From Bacteroidales bacterium (GTDB taxonomy: Bacteria; Bacteroidota; Bacteroidia; Bacteroidales; Bacteroidaceae): a stretch of DNA of 13,330 bases. The position numbers were made by a program, and so were the translations under genes. Shown in pieces: positions 1 through 7,066 of the stretch. Each line of letters begins with the position of its first letter. Positions within the stretch are counted from its first letter, which is position 1. The notes beneath the pieces are model-generated. The model saw only the letters and a list, made by a program, of their open reading frames with translations, ran no database searches and was not told the origin of the DNA. The DNA is taken from assembly GCA_004557285.1 (NCBI GenBank), contig SFEK01000049.1, forward strand, positions 1 through 13,330. The letters run 5' to 3'.

Positions 1-125
1 ACTATTGGTATTCATAACTTTCTTCCGTTTTCATTATTTCTTTATTCCTCTTGAAACAAACGAAACGATGCTGATGATTCTGCCTAAAAGGGTTGGAGGA
101 TGTCATGGACACCTATAAAAATGAA
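1..125. other. Left-end intergenic DNA, no gene seen
   Basis: AT-rich DNA beyond the tsf terminator. I find no open frame with family features, no RNA gene and no TAnnTTTG element that I would defend. The gene to the left lies outside the window. Confidence 0.4.
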
Positions 126-160
126 GCGCAGGGGGCATTCTAAGTGAATCCCCCCCGCGC
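126..160 (-). terminator. Intrinsic terminator of the rplM-rpsI-rpsB-tsf operon
   Basis: GCGC at 126-129 pairs with GCGC at 157-160, the G run at 131-135 pairs with the C run at 150-156, and ATT at 137-139 pairs with AAT at 147-149. Read on the minus strand the hairpin is followed by a T-rich stretch at 125-111 containing five T in a row. It lies about 60 nt past the tsf stop, where a terminator is expected. Confidence 0.75.
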
Positions 161-167
161 AGAAATT

Positions 168-195
168 ACCACAAGTGTAAAAATCTTACAGTGGT
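168..195 (-). other. Stem-loop between tsf and its terminator
   Basis: ACCAC (168-172) pairs with GTGGT (191-195), and inside it TGTAA (176-180) pairs with TTACA (186-190) around a 5-nt loop, with a 3-nt bulge on one side. It lies just past the tsf stop and upstream of the GC-rich terminator in the minus-strand transcript. It may protect the 3' end or add to termination. No T run follows it directly. Confidence 0.4.
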
Positions 196-217
196 TATTC
201 TATGAACGCACCGGAAT

Positions 218-1216
218 TTACTCGGCGCGCAGTGTGAAGCGCTTGAAGTTGACAACTGTCAGCTCCTTGTCGGTAGCCTTCAGATAGTCTTCAACGCTCA
301 TCTTGCTGTCCTGGATGAATTCCTGGCTCAACAGGCAAGACTCCTTGAAGAATTTGGCCATACGACCCTTGACGATGTTCTGGATCATTGCCTCAGGCAG
401 GTTGGCAGCCTTCTCGGCAGCCACTTCCTTCTTGAGGGTGCGGATTTCGTCAGCCTGGGCCTCAGTGATATTACCTTTGGCAATACCCTCAGCAATGTGC
501 TCTTCGTTTTCAGCGATGTAGAGGTTGAATCCGGCCTTCTTCAAAGCCACCTCAACAGCCTTGTTGATCTGGTCTTCCTTGGTCTTCTCGGTAGCCACCT
601 TCATTTCGGTTTCAACAACCGTTTCAGGCACGCTTTCCTTGTTCAGGGCCACAGGGTTCATGGCAGCCACCTGCATGGCCACGGCGTGAGCCTGTTCCTC
701 GGCAGCCTTGTTGGTCTGCACCATGGTGCAAAGCATGTGCTTGTTCATGTGGTCATAAACCGACACGTTCTCGCCCTCGATGAAGTTGTATCCATCCAAT
801 TCCATCTTCTCGCCGGTAATACCCGAACGAGCAACAACGGCATCCTGAACCTTGGTTCCGTCGGCAATGGTCAGTTCCTTCACCTCGTCAAGGCTCTTGG
901 CCTTGGCAGCAACGGCTGCATCAAGGATATCCTGGGTCAACTTGATATAGTCGGCACCGTTGGCCACGAAGTCGGTTTCACATTTCAAGGCAACGATAGC
1001 GGCAAAACCGTTCTCTGCCTTGACCAGCACACAACCGTTTGAAGTCTCACGGTCAGAACGCTTGGCAGCGATAGCCTGACCCTTCTCACGGATGATTTCC
1101 ATTGCTCTTTCAAAATTACCCTCAGCCTCGGTGAGAGCCTTCTTGACATCAGCAAGTCCGGCACCGGTCATGGTGCGGAGCTTCTTGATGTCTTCCATAT
1201 TTGGTTTGTAAGCCAT
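218..1216 (-). CDS. tsf: Elongation factor Ts
   Basis: EF-Ts is the cytoplasmic nucleotide-exchange factor that releases GDP from EF-Tu. The 332-residue product starts with the UBA-like N-terminal domain (about residues 5-55, with the TGAGLADVKKAL segment) and continues with the signature TDFV at 81-84, which contacts EF-Tu. Two dimerisation-type core subdomains follow, and the conserved ending KRFTLRAE is present. The length fits Bacteroidales EF-Ts, which is longer than the 283-residue E. coli protein, so the extra length is normal. The ATG at 1216 puts the N-terminal domain at residue 5-6, as in homologues. It is the last gene of the operon, 67 nt after rpsB, with a hairpin in that gap and a terminator downstream. 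The rpsB-tsf pairing is conserved in most bacteria. Confidence 0.97.
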   Translation of the reverse strand: MAYKPNMEDIKKLRTMTGAGLADVKKALTEAEGNFERAMEIIREKGQAIAAKRSDRETSNGCVLVKAENGFAAIVALKCETDFVANGADYIKLTQDILDAAVAAKAKSLDEVKELTIADGTKVQDAVVARSGITGEKMELDGYNFIEGENVSVYDHMNKHMLCTMVQTNKAAEEQAHAVAMQVAAMNPVALNKESVPETVVETEMKVATEKTKEDQINKAVEVALKKAGFNLYIAENEEHIAEGIAKGNITEAQADEIRTLKKEVAAEKAANLPEAMIQNIVKGRMAKFFKESCLLSQEFIQDSKMSVEDYLKATDKELTVVNFKRFTLRAE

Positions 1217-1251
1217 TTCTTTATGAATCTATTAAAGTGTTACAATGATTC

Positions 1252-1274
1252 GGGTGGAACTTCACATTCCACCC
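1252..1274 (-). promoter_or_regulatory. Intercistronic hairpin between rpsB and tsf
   Basis: A perfect 8-bp inverted repeat (1252-1259 with 1267-1274, GGGTGGAA / TTCCACCC) encloses a 7-nt loop. It fills much of the 67-nt gap between the rpsB stop and the tsf start. No T run follows on the minus strand, so it is not a classical intrinsic terminator. It could set the S2 to EF-Ts ratio by partial attenuation, or protect the upstream mRNA from 3' exonucleases. Confidence 0.5.
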
Positions 1275-1283
1275 AAAATATGA

Positions 1284-2099
1284 TTAAGCTTCAGCGGGAG
1301 CCTCATCCTTGGCAGGAGCGTCCTTGCGGGCCTTGCGGGCGCGCTTGGGCCTGTCTTCAATGGCGTTGGCCTCAGCCTGCTCCTTGGCGGCCTTCTCGTC
1401 AGCCTTTTCCACCTTGCGCTCTTCAAGACCTTCAGCGATGGCAGCGCAGCAAGCGTTGAGGATTACCTCTACACTGTCTTTGGCATCATCATTGGCAGGA
1501 ATCATGAAGTCGGCCTCGTTAGGATTAGAGTTGGTGTCAACGATAGCAAACACGGGGATACCCAAACGCTTGGCCTCTTTCACGGCGATAGCCTCTTTCA
1601 TCACGTCAACTACAAAGAGAGCTGAAGGCAGACGAGTAAGGTCGGCAATAGAACCGAGGTTCTTCTCCAGCTTGGCACGCTGACGAGAAATCTGGAGGAT
1701 TTCACGCTTTGAGAGGTTTGAGTATGTACCATCGTTCATCAGTTTGTCGATGTTGGCCATTTTCTTCACAGCCTTGCGGATGGTGGGGAAGTTGGTGAGC
1801 ATACCGCCCGGCCAACGCTCTGTAACGTAAGGCATGTTTACAGAAGTTGCCTTTTCAGCAATCACTTCCTTGGTTTGTTTTTTAGTAGCAACGAACAGGA
1901 TTTTCTTTCCCGACTTGGCAATCTGCTTCAAAGCCTCGGCGGCCTCGTCGATTTTGGCCACAGTCTTGTGAAGGTCGATGATGTGGATGCCGTTACGCTC
2001 CATGAAGATATAGGGAGCCATTGCGGGGTTCCACTTACGTTTGAGGTGGCCAAAGTGACAGCCAGCCTGCAACAACATATCAAAATTTGTTCTTGACAT
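1284..2099 (-). CDS. rpsB: 30S ribosomal protein S2
   Basis: S2 is a late-assembling protein of the small ribosomal subunit, on the solvent side between head and body. Visible family marks in the 271 residues are AGCHFGHLKRKWNPAM near 12-27, FVATKKQ near 69-75, RWPGGMLTNF at 95-104, and VDTNSNP at 187-193 (usually DTNCDP). The region from about 225 to the end is a low-complexity tail rich in Lys, Glu, Ala and Arg, with RPKRARKARKD near 250-260; such variable tails are common in Bacteroidota S2. The ATG at 2099 gives the expected short N-terminus. It is third in the operon, preceded by a 149-nt gap with two hairpins and followed 67 nt later by tsf. Confidence 0.97.
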   Translation of the reverse strand: MSRTNFDMLLQAGCHFGHLKRKWNPAMAPYIFMERNGIHIIDLHKTVAKIDEAAEALKQIAKSGKKILFVATKKQTKEVIAEKATSVNMPYVTERWPGGMLTNFPTIRKAVKKMANIDKLMNDGTYSNLSKREILQISRQRAKLEKNLGSIADLTRLPSALFVVDVMKEAIAVKEAKRLGIPVFAIVDTNSNPNEADFMIPANDDAKDSVEVILNACCAAIAEGLEERKVEKADEKAAKEQAEANAIEDRPKRARKARKDAPAKDEAPAEA

Positions 2100-2208
2100 T
2101 GTCTTTTTCTTTTTTATTTGTTTGTTTACTTTCTTTTTAATTCTTTGTTAGAATCAGCCGAAGGGTAGTCCACCTAATAGTATATATAGGCACAGAGGAA
2201 TCCCATCG

Positions 2209-2243
2209 GTTTAGATACTAAACGTGTAAGGTATAGGCATACC
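2209..2243 (-). promoter_or_regulatory. Tandem hairpins in the rpsI-rpsB gap (possible S2 leader)
   Basis: GGTAT (2230-2234) pairs with ATACC (2239-2243) around a 4-nt loop, and GTTTAG (2209-2214) pairs with CTAAAC (2218-2223) around a 3-nt loop. Both lie just after the rpsI stop in the 149-nt gap before rpsB. I see no TAnnTTTG promoter element on the minus strand here, so the gap appears to be an internal leader rather than a second promoter. Autoregulation by S2 is inferred only from position; S2 leaders are known in other phyla. Confidence 0.4.
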
Positions 2244-2248
2244 AAAGA

Positions 2249-2635
2249 TTAACGCTTGCTGAACTGGAAGCGACGACGTGCCTTTGGACGGCCCGGCTTC
2301 TTACGTTCAACCTCACGAGAATCGCGGGTCATGAATCCCTGGCTCTTCAGGCTCTTCTTGTCCTCGGCGTTGATTTTCACGAGGGCGCGGGCGATAGCGA
2401 GACGCAGAGCCTGGCTCTGTCCGGTGAAACCACCACCATCGAGGTTTACCTTGATGTCGTATTTTCCATCAACGTCAAGCAAGAGCAGAGGCTGCTTGAC
2501 AACATACTGCAGGATAGCAGATGGGAAATATTCGGTGAGGTCTTTCTTGTTTATGGTAATCTTGCCTGTTCCTTCGGTTACGTAAACGCGTGCAACAGCA
2601 CTCTTACGACGACCAATTGCATTAACTATTTCCAT
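2249..2635 (-). CDS. rpsI: 30S ribosomal protein S9
   Basis: S9 is a head protein of the small subunit whose basic C-terminal tail reaches the P-site tRNA. The 128-residue product has the family start NAIGRRKSAVARVYV (residues 5-19), the central GGGFTGQSQALRLAIARAL block, and the canonical end with KKPGRPKARRR followed by FQFSKR. The length matches the family. The gene begins only 11 nt after the rplM stop, so the two are surely cotranscribed. The rplM-rpsI pairing is nearly universal in bacteria. Confidence 0.98.
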   Translation of the reverse strand: MEIVNAIGRRKSAVARVYVTEGTGKITINKKDLTEYFPSAILQYVVKQPLLLLDVDGKYDIKVNLDGGGFTGQSQALRLAIARALVKINAEDKKSLKSQGFMTRDSREVERKKPGRPKARRRFQFSKR

Positions 2636-2646
2636 CGTGTGCTTTA

Positions 2647-3108
2647 TTATTTATACTGGTTAATATCTATTGCTTTGGGCTGCTGGGCCTGCATGTTGTG
2701 TTCTGTTCCATCAAAGATGTAGAGGTTGTCCAGCAAATGACGGCCGAGACGGCCTTTGGGCAACATGCCCTTTACTGCATGACGGAGAATCTTGTCAGCA
2801 CCATCCTTGCGAGTGCGGAGCTCTGCAGGAGTGTTGAAGCGCTGACCACCAGGATAACCAGTATAGCGTGTATATACTTTGTCGGTTTCTTTCTTGCCAG
2901 TGAATACCACCTTGGCGGCGTTGATCAGGATGACATTGTCACCACAGTCAACATGGGGTGTAAAACCTGGTTTGTACTTTCCACGAAGAATTTTTGCAAC
3001 CTTAGAGCAGAGACGACCTACCACCTGGTCGGTGCAGTCGATGACAACCCACTCCTTGTTTGCAGTTTCCTTATTCAAGGAAATTGTCTTGTAACTTAAA
3101 GTGTTCAT
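2647..3108 (-). CDS. rplM: 50S ribosomal protein L13
   Basis: L13 is an early-assembling protein of the large subunit. The 153-residue product shows the family features WVVIDCTDQVVGRL (about 20-33), the KPGFTPHVDCGDNVILINA segment (46-64), a TGYPGG turn near 83-88, and the HAVKGMLPKGRLGR block that is the family signature. Length and start are typical. It is the first gene of the operon, with a candidate promoter about 150 nt upstream and a long untranslated leader. Confidence 0.98.
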   Translation of the reverse strand: MNTLSYKTISLNKETANKEWVVIDCTDQVVGRLCSKVAKILRGKYKPGFTPHVDCGDNVILINAAKVVFTGKKETDKVYTRYTGYPGGQRFNTPAELRTRKDGADKILRHAVKGMLPKGRLGRHLLDNLYIFDGTEHNMQAQQPKAIDINQYK

Positions 3109-3257
3109 TGTTAAATTTAAAATTACTACTAAAAAACGTTTTTACTCCATTAATATTATTGAGCAGCGATTCACTAACCACCGTGCCCGGCCAAAGACAC
3201 AGCTATTAACACGAAGCTCACGAGGCTCTAAGAATGCCCCAATGTATAATCGGCGTG
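3109..3257 (-). promoter_or_regulatory. Long 5' leader of the rplM operon
   Basis: If transcription starts just after the candidate -7 element at 3258-3265, the rplM mRNA has an untranslated leader of about 140 nt, long for this phylum. It contains GC-rich patches around 3180-3235 amid AT-rich DNA and a self-complementary AAAACGTTTT stretch near 3133-3143. I could not settle one secondary structure by eye. L13 leaders that bind their own product are known in Firmicutes, so an autoregulatory leader is a reasonable inference. Confidence 0.4.
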
Positions 3258-3265
3258 CAAAGGTA
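3258..3265 (-). promoter_or_regulatory. Candidate -7 promoter element for the rplM operon
   Basis: On the minus strand this reads TACCTTTG, an exact match to the Bacteroidota -7 consensus TAnnTTTG, and is followed by C as in the other promoters of this window. No clear TTTG -33 box occurs 19-21 nt upstream. Position and lack of other candidates make it the likely operon promoter. Confidence 0.6.
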
Positions 3266-3434
3266 CATATTTTTATTAGAACGTAGCAGCAATATCGCCA
3301 ATAATTTATAGATATTTAACCAAACATCCGTTTCGCAAGCCCTCTTTGCGGCTGATTTTGTGCAAAAACTGAAAAAATGACCCAACAATGTGGTGATTTT
3401 GCACGAAAAACGCTCATGGCACGAAAACATTTAC

Positions 3435-3442
3435 TACTTTTG
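3435..3442 (+). promoter_or_regulatory. Candidate -7 promoter element for licD
   Basis: TACTTTTG matches TAnnTTTG exactly and is followed by CAT. It lies 60 nt before the ATG at 3503 and downstream of the more distal in-frame ATG at 3377, so a transcript from here could only use the 3503 start. No good -33 box is visible. Confidence 0.6.
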
Positions 3443-3502
3443 CATATCAAATCACCGCATTTGCACACAACAAGTCACATCATCCACCAAAACCTCACCA
3501 AG

Positions 3503-4351
3503 ATGAAACAGGGATATACCGAAGAAGAATTGAAAAAGCTCCACCACTGCCTGCACGAGATATTGAAGGAAACGGCAAGGGTATGCCACGAACTCGGCAT
3601 ACGGTTTTTCATGGTGGGCGGCAGCGTCATCGGCTGCCATTTCTGGAACGACATCATCCCCTTCGACGACGACATCGACATCGGCATGACGAGAAACGAC
3701 TATGAGCGGTTCTTGCAAGAAGCTCCGGCAAAACTCGGCAGCAAGTTTTTCCTGCAATGGCTGGGCACCGACCCACACACCCCGTTCTATTTTGCCAAGG
3801 TGAGAATGAACGGCACCGAATTTGTGGAAGAAACCACCCGTCACATCAAGATGCACCAAGGCATTTTTGTAGATGTTTTTCCCTTCGACCGCATCCCCGA
3901 CGATGCAAGGCTATGCCGACGGCAACGCAAAATGGTCAACACCATCAACGCCATGCTGGTGAGCAAGGAGATATGGCGATGGAGGTATTTTGGCCGCTGT
4001 GCATTGCCGCAGCCGCTGCCCCACAGCTGGCTCAGCTGCCTCGTTGACCGTCTGGCCGTGACTTTTGTGCCCAAGAGGTGGCTCTATGCCTGGCTGAAAA
4101 GGGAACAGACACGCTACAACGACCAGAAGACAGCCTTCTACAATCATGTGGTGACGGACATCGACCAAATCAGGGCAGAGAACATCGAGCTACTGGAAAC
4201 GGCGACATTTGGCGAGCTGCAGGTATTCGTGCCGGGCAACTATATGGAATATCTGAACCATCATTACCCCAATCTGCGCAAGCACTTGCCTCAGGAGGAA
4301 ATCGACAAATACAGTCATCGCCCCCTGCGACTGTCTTTTGGCGGTCAATAA
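3503..4351 (+). CDS. LicD family protein (phosphocholine/nucleotidyltransferase-type)
   Basis: LicD-type proteins belong to the nucleotidyltransferase superfold and transfer phosphorylated substituents, classically phosphocholine, onto surface glycans; similar domains occur in fukutin-like proteins. The 282 residues show the family start: a helix, then the GIRFFMVGGSVIGCHF segment (about 32-47), then PFDDDIDIGM with acidic residues D55-D57 and D59 that would bind metal. A second block, GIFVDVFPFDRIP (about 115-127), is also typical. No signal peptide or clear membrane segment is seen, so it is probably cytoplasmic. An in-frame ATG at 3377 would add 42 residues that look unlike the family and lies upstream of the likely promoter, so 3503 is preferred. 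Its neighbours are a glycosyltransferase and a flippase. The real substituent cannot be told from sequence; no choline uptake or activation genes are present here. Confidence 0.88.
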   Translation: MKQGYTEEELKKLHHCLHEILKETARVCHELGIRFFMVGGSVIGCHFWNDIIPFDDDIDIGMTRNDYERFLQEAPAKLGSKFFLQWLGTDPHTPFYFAKVRMNGTEFVEETTRHIKMHQGIFVDVFPFDRIPDDARLCRRQRKMVNTINAMLVSKEIWRWRYFGRCALPQPLPHSWLSCLVDRLAVTFVPKRWLYAWLKREQTRYNDQKTAFYNHVVTDIDQIRAENIELLETATFGELQVFVPGNYMEYLNHHYPNLRKHLPQEEIDKYSHRPLRLSFGGQ

Positions 4352-5460
4352 ACTGCCCTTGCCTCGCTGCCATGCAGATAAAGCGACTTGTAGGCTTCCT
4401 GCATCTTCTTCACGCCAAACTCGTGGTTGGCAAATGCGGCGGCAGTGGCCGACAGCTCTTGCCGCGAACTGGCCGGGATGACACGGGTGAACAGATGGAT
4501 ATACTGCCCGTGGTCGTTGCCCCTGACCATCAGCGGCCAGCCGGCCGGAAGTGTGTCAACCAATCCCGGACAATCGTTGGCTATCACTGGCAGTCCCGAC
4601 ATCGATGCCTCTATCGACAGCATGCTCAGCCCTTCAAATTCTGACGGCATCAACAGATAATCGAAAGAGGAAAGATAGGCCGACAGCCCAAAAAGCGGGG
4701 GATAGACGCTGACATTGGCGCAATGGCTCACCTCGTTGACCAACGGCTGCAGTGTGCCTGCACCGACGATGTGGAAGTGGTAACGGTCGTCGTGCTGCAT
4801 CGCCCTGACGATTTCCACCACATGCGACACACCCTTTTCCCGTTCAAAACGCCCTGCAAACAACACATTGACCCGTCCGGCCTTCAAACCGTCGAAGGGC
4901 TTGCACCCGCTGACGGCAACACCATTATATATAATAGGGGGACATTGGCCATATTCCTTGAGATAACTATCCCTTACCGAGACCGAGATGGCCACATTGG
5001 CATGGCTGTTTCTGAAAAAACGCTCCACCCACCGGCCTGTCGATTTCATGCCCGTCCACAGGCGCGAACTGTGAATGGTGCGCACCACCCGGCAACGGGC
5101 CTTGAACATGGGGAAAAGGGCAAAAAACGTGCGCACAGCCATGTCGGGCACTTCGGTATGACTGTGTATCACCGTGGGGCGATGGCGCAGAAACAGGAAT
5201 ATAAACCACAAGGGGAAGGTCAATGCGGCAATGCGCTCGAACAGGTAATGGAAATGCACCTCTGGCACAAAAGCCCGATGATAACGTATGCCCTTCTGCC
5301 GCAACTCGTTGATGAAAACCTTTGTGAACGACGAATGTGCCCTGACGACCTCTACCAGATGATACTCCACTATCCCCTCATGGTCGTCGGCAATGTTGAC
5401 AGCCACTCTTTCTGCACCGCCAACATCAAAATGCGAAACAATATGAAACACCTTCTCCAT
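4345..5460 (-). CDS. Glycosyltransferase family 4 (GT-B fold)
   Basis: This is a retaining sugar transferase, predicted to act in the cytoplasm or at the inner-membrane face on a nucleotide sugar and a lipid-linked or polysaccharide acceptor. The 371 residues have the N-terminal acceptor domain beginning at residue 4 with FHIVSHFDVGGAERV and a hydrophobic stretch near 76-91. The C-terminal donor domain has VLFAGRFEREKGV (199-211), HIVGAGTLQPLV (230-241), and MPSEFEGLSMLSIEAS with the EX7E pair E276/E284. An upstream in-frame ATG at 5535 would add 25 residues encoded within the promoter region; the family fold begins right after the ATG at 5460, so that start is chosen. Its stop overlaps the 3' end of licD by 7 nt on the opposite strand, and it diverges from the flippase gene. 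The exact sugar is unknown. Confidence 0.9.
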   Translation of the reverse strand: MEKVFHIVSHFDVGGAERVAVNIADDHEGIVEYHLVEVVRAHSSFTKVFINELRQKGIRYHRAFVPEVHFHYLFERIAALTFPLWFIFLFLRHRPTVIHSHTEVPDMAVRTFFALFPMFKARCRVVRTIHSSRLWTGMKSTGRWVERFFRNSHANVAISVSVRDSYLKEYGQCPPIIYNGVAVSGCKPFDGLKAGRVNVLFAGRFEREKGVSHVVEIVRAMQHDDRYHFHIVGAGTLQPLVNEVSHCANVSVYPPLFGLSAYLSSFDYLLMPSEFEGLSMLSIEASMSGLPVIANDCPGLVDTLPAGWPLMVRGNDHGQYIHLFTRVIPASSRQELSATAAAFANHEFGVKKMQEAYKSLYLHGSEARAVY

Positions 5461-5468
5461 AGAAGGTG

Positions 5469-5499
5469 CAAAAATAGTGCTTTTATTTTTAACTTCAAA
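5469..5499 (-). promoter_or_regulatory. Promoter of the glycosyltransferase gene
   Basis: On the minus strand TTTG (5499-5496) is followed after exactly 19 nt by TATTTTTG (5476-5469), a full match to the Bacteroidota TTTG-N19-21-TAnnTTTG consensus. Only 8 nt separate the element from the ATG at 5460, so the mRNA would be leaderless or nearly so. A second TATTTTTG at 5507-5500 lacks a suitably spaced -33 box and is the alternative. Confidence 0.6.
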
Positions 5500-5517
5500 C
5501 AAAAATACGTAATTTTG
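5487..5517 (+). promoter_or_regulatory. Promoter of the flippase gene
   Basis: TAATTTTG at 5510-5517 matches TAnnTTTG, followed by C. At 19-nt spacing the upstream box is TTTT (5487-5490), three of four bases of the -33 consensus. The predicted leader to the ATG at 5559 is about 35 nt. It interlocks with the opposing glycosyltransferase promoter. Confidence 0.55.
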
Positions 5518-5558
5518 CGCCCAAAATCGAAGCAACAGGTTTTATTCATCATTACTTC

Positions 5559-7004
5559 ATGGAAAGTTTAAAGGAAAAAGCGGCAAGGGGCTTCTTTTGG
5601 GGGGCCATGAACAGCGGTGTGACCCAGCTGTTGAATCTGGTCATCGGTGTGTTTCTGCTCCGCTTGTTGACACCCGACGATTACGGCATAGTGGGCGTCT
5701 TGACGGTCTTCACCCTGGTGGCCGGCAACTTGCAGGCCTGCGGCTTCTCGCAGGGACTGGCCAACCTCAAGCAACCGACGGCCAACGACTACAACTCGGT
5801 GTTCTGGTTCAATGTCATCGTCAGCATCATCATGTATGCCGTGCTGTTCGCCTGTGCACCACTCATTGCCGCCTTCTTTCATCAGCCCAAGCTCGTCAGT
5901 CTGTCGCGCTTCACGTTCCTTGCCTTTCTGATTTCTTCTCTCGGCATCGCCCGCAATGCCTACATGCACAAGAACATGATGAACCGCGAAAAGGCGGTTG
6001 TCGGCATGGTGGCCCTTCTGGTGTCCGGCGGTTGCGGCATCACCCTGGCCTGCTGCGGCATGGCCTACTGGAGCCTGGCCTGGCAGCAGGTGATCTACAT
6101 CACCGTGGCCAACATTGGCCGCCATCATTACACCCGCCGGCTGTGGAACCCCACCCTTCATTTCGACTTCAAACCGGTGAGGGGGATGTTCCGTTTTTCA
6201 TCAAAAATGCTGTTGACATCCATTCTCAACACCCTGGGCAGCAACGTGCTCACCTTCATATTCGGCCGCTATCTCCCCATGCGCGCCGTGGGCAACTTCA
6301 CGCAGGCCAACAAATGGAGCACCATGGGCTACACGCTGATCACGGGCATGATTGAGCAGGTGGCGCAGCCTGTTCTGGTCGAAGTGACCGGGGATGAAGA
6401 CCGCGAGAAGCGGGTGTTCCGAAAGATGCTCCGTTTTGCAGCCTTTCTGTCATTTCCCGCATTGTTCGGCCTGTCGATGGTGGCCGAAGAGTTCACGCTG
6501 CTTTTAGGTTCCGACAAGTGGATCGACAGCGTGCCGTTGTTGCAGCTGCTGTGTGTGAGCGGTGCGTTTGCTCCATTCTACACCATGTTCCAGCAGTTGG
6601 TGGTGAGCAATGGCCGCAGCGACATCTATCTGGGCTGTTCGTTCATGCAGATAGTCTTGCAGGTGTTGGTTGTCATGGCATTCATCAGCCGTGGTGTGCT
6701 GGTCATGACCACCGTGTTCTGCATCTTCTACATCCTGTATCTGTCCGTATGGTATTTCATGTCGCGCAAGCTCATCCATCTTCGCCTCCACGAGCTGCTC
6801 CTCGACATCTGTCCGTTCTGCCTGGTTTCGTTGGTCATCATGGCCTCCGTATGGTTCGCCACCAGGGGCATCGACCTGCTGCTTGCCCGCCTTGCCGCAC
6901 GCATGGTTCTTGCCGCCCTGCTCTATTTCCTGACCATGAAATGGGCACATGTGGAAATCCTCAACGAATGTCTTCGGTTCGTCGCCAAAAGAAAAAAGAA
7001 ATAA
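5559..7004 (+). CDS. Wzx-like polysaccharide flippase (lipopolysaccharide/O-antigen translocase)
   Basis: Predicted inner-membrane translocase of the MOP superfamily that flips undecaprenyl-linked glycans to the periplasmic face. The 481-residue protein starts with the family pattern KEKAARGFFWGAMNSGVTQL, then FLLRLLTPDDYGIVGVLTVF (about 32-51), and has alternating hydrophobic segments throughout, roughly 12-14 in number by eye. The FRFSSKMLLTSILNTLGSNVLTFIFGRYLP region (about 212-241), followed by VGNFTQANKW, is typical of WzxC-type flippases. The C-terminus is short and basic (KRKKK). The length is normal. It diverges from the glycosyltransferase with a shared promoter region, and the next gene has its own promoter, so it is probably monocistronic. 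The transported glycan is not known. Confidence 0.9.
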   Translation: MESLKEKAARGFFWGAMNSGVTQLLNLVIGVFLLRLLTPDDYGIVGVLTVFTLVAGNLQACGFSQGLANLKQPTANDYNSVFWFNVIVSIIMYAVLFACAPLIAAFFHQPKLVSLSRFTFLAFLISSLGIARNAYMHKNMMNREKAVVGMVALLVSGGCGITLACCGMAYWSLAWQQVIYITVANIGRHHYTRRLWNPTLHFDFKPVRGMFRFSSKMLLTSILNTLGSNVLTFIFGRYLPMRAVGNFTQANKWSTMGYTLITGMIEQVAQPVLVEVTGDEDREKRVFRKMLRFAAFLSFPALFGLSMVAEEFTLLLGSDKWIDSVPLLQLLCVSGAFAPFYTMFQQLVVSNGRSDIYLGCSFMQIVLQVLVVMAFISRGVLVMTTVFCIFYILYLSVWYFMSRKLIHLRLHELLLDICPFCLVSLVIMASVWFATRGIDLLLARLAARMVLAALLYFLTMKWAHVEILNECLRFVAKRKKK

Positions 7005-7025
7005 CAGAAATAGCTTATTCTCATA

Positions 7026-7048
7026 TTTTATTTGTAAATTTGCATCAA
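7026..7048 (+). promoter_or_regulatory. Candidate promoter core of the GH2 gene
   Basis: TAAATTTG at 7035-7042 is an exact TAnnTTTG match followed by CATC, 24 nt before the ATG at 7067. The surrounding 23 nt match the GH3 promoter core at 10139-10161 in 21 positions. No clear -33 TTTG is seen. Confidence 0.6.
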
Positions 7049-7066
7049 CAAACACGACATCACATA

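Noticed and set aside
3377..3502. N-terminal extension of LicD from an ATG at 3377
   Set aside because: The likely promoter is at 3435-3442, downstream of that ATG, and the extra residues look unlike the family.
5461..5535. N-terminal extension of the glycosyltransferase from an ATG at 5535
   Set aside because: The extra 25 residues are encoded by AT-rich promoter DNA, and the conserved fold starts right after the ATG at 5460.
4723..5571. Plus-strand open frame of 282 codons opposite the glycosyltransferase
   Set aside because: It is fully antisense to a gene with clear GT4 motifs, and its translation shows no family features. Long antisense frames are common in this GC-rich coding DNA.
6518..7066. 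Upstream extension of the GH2 frame by 183 codons
   Set aside because: It overlaps the flippase gene in another frame, lies upstream of the GH2 promoter, and would bury the signal peptide inside the protein.
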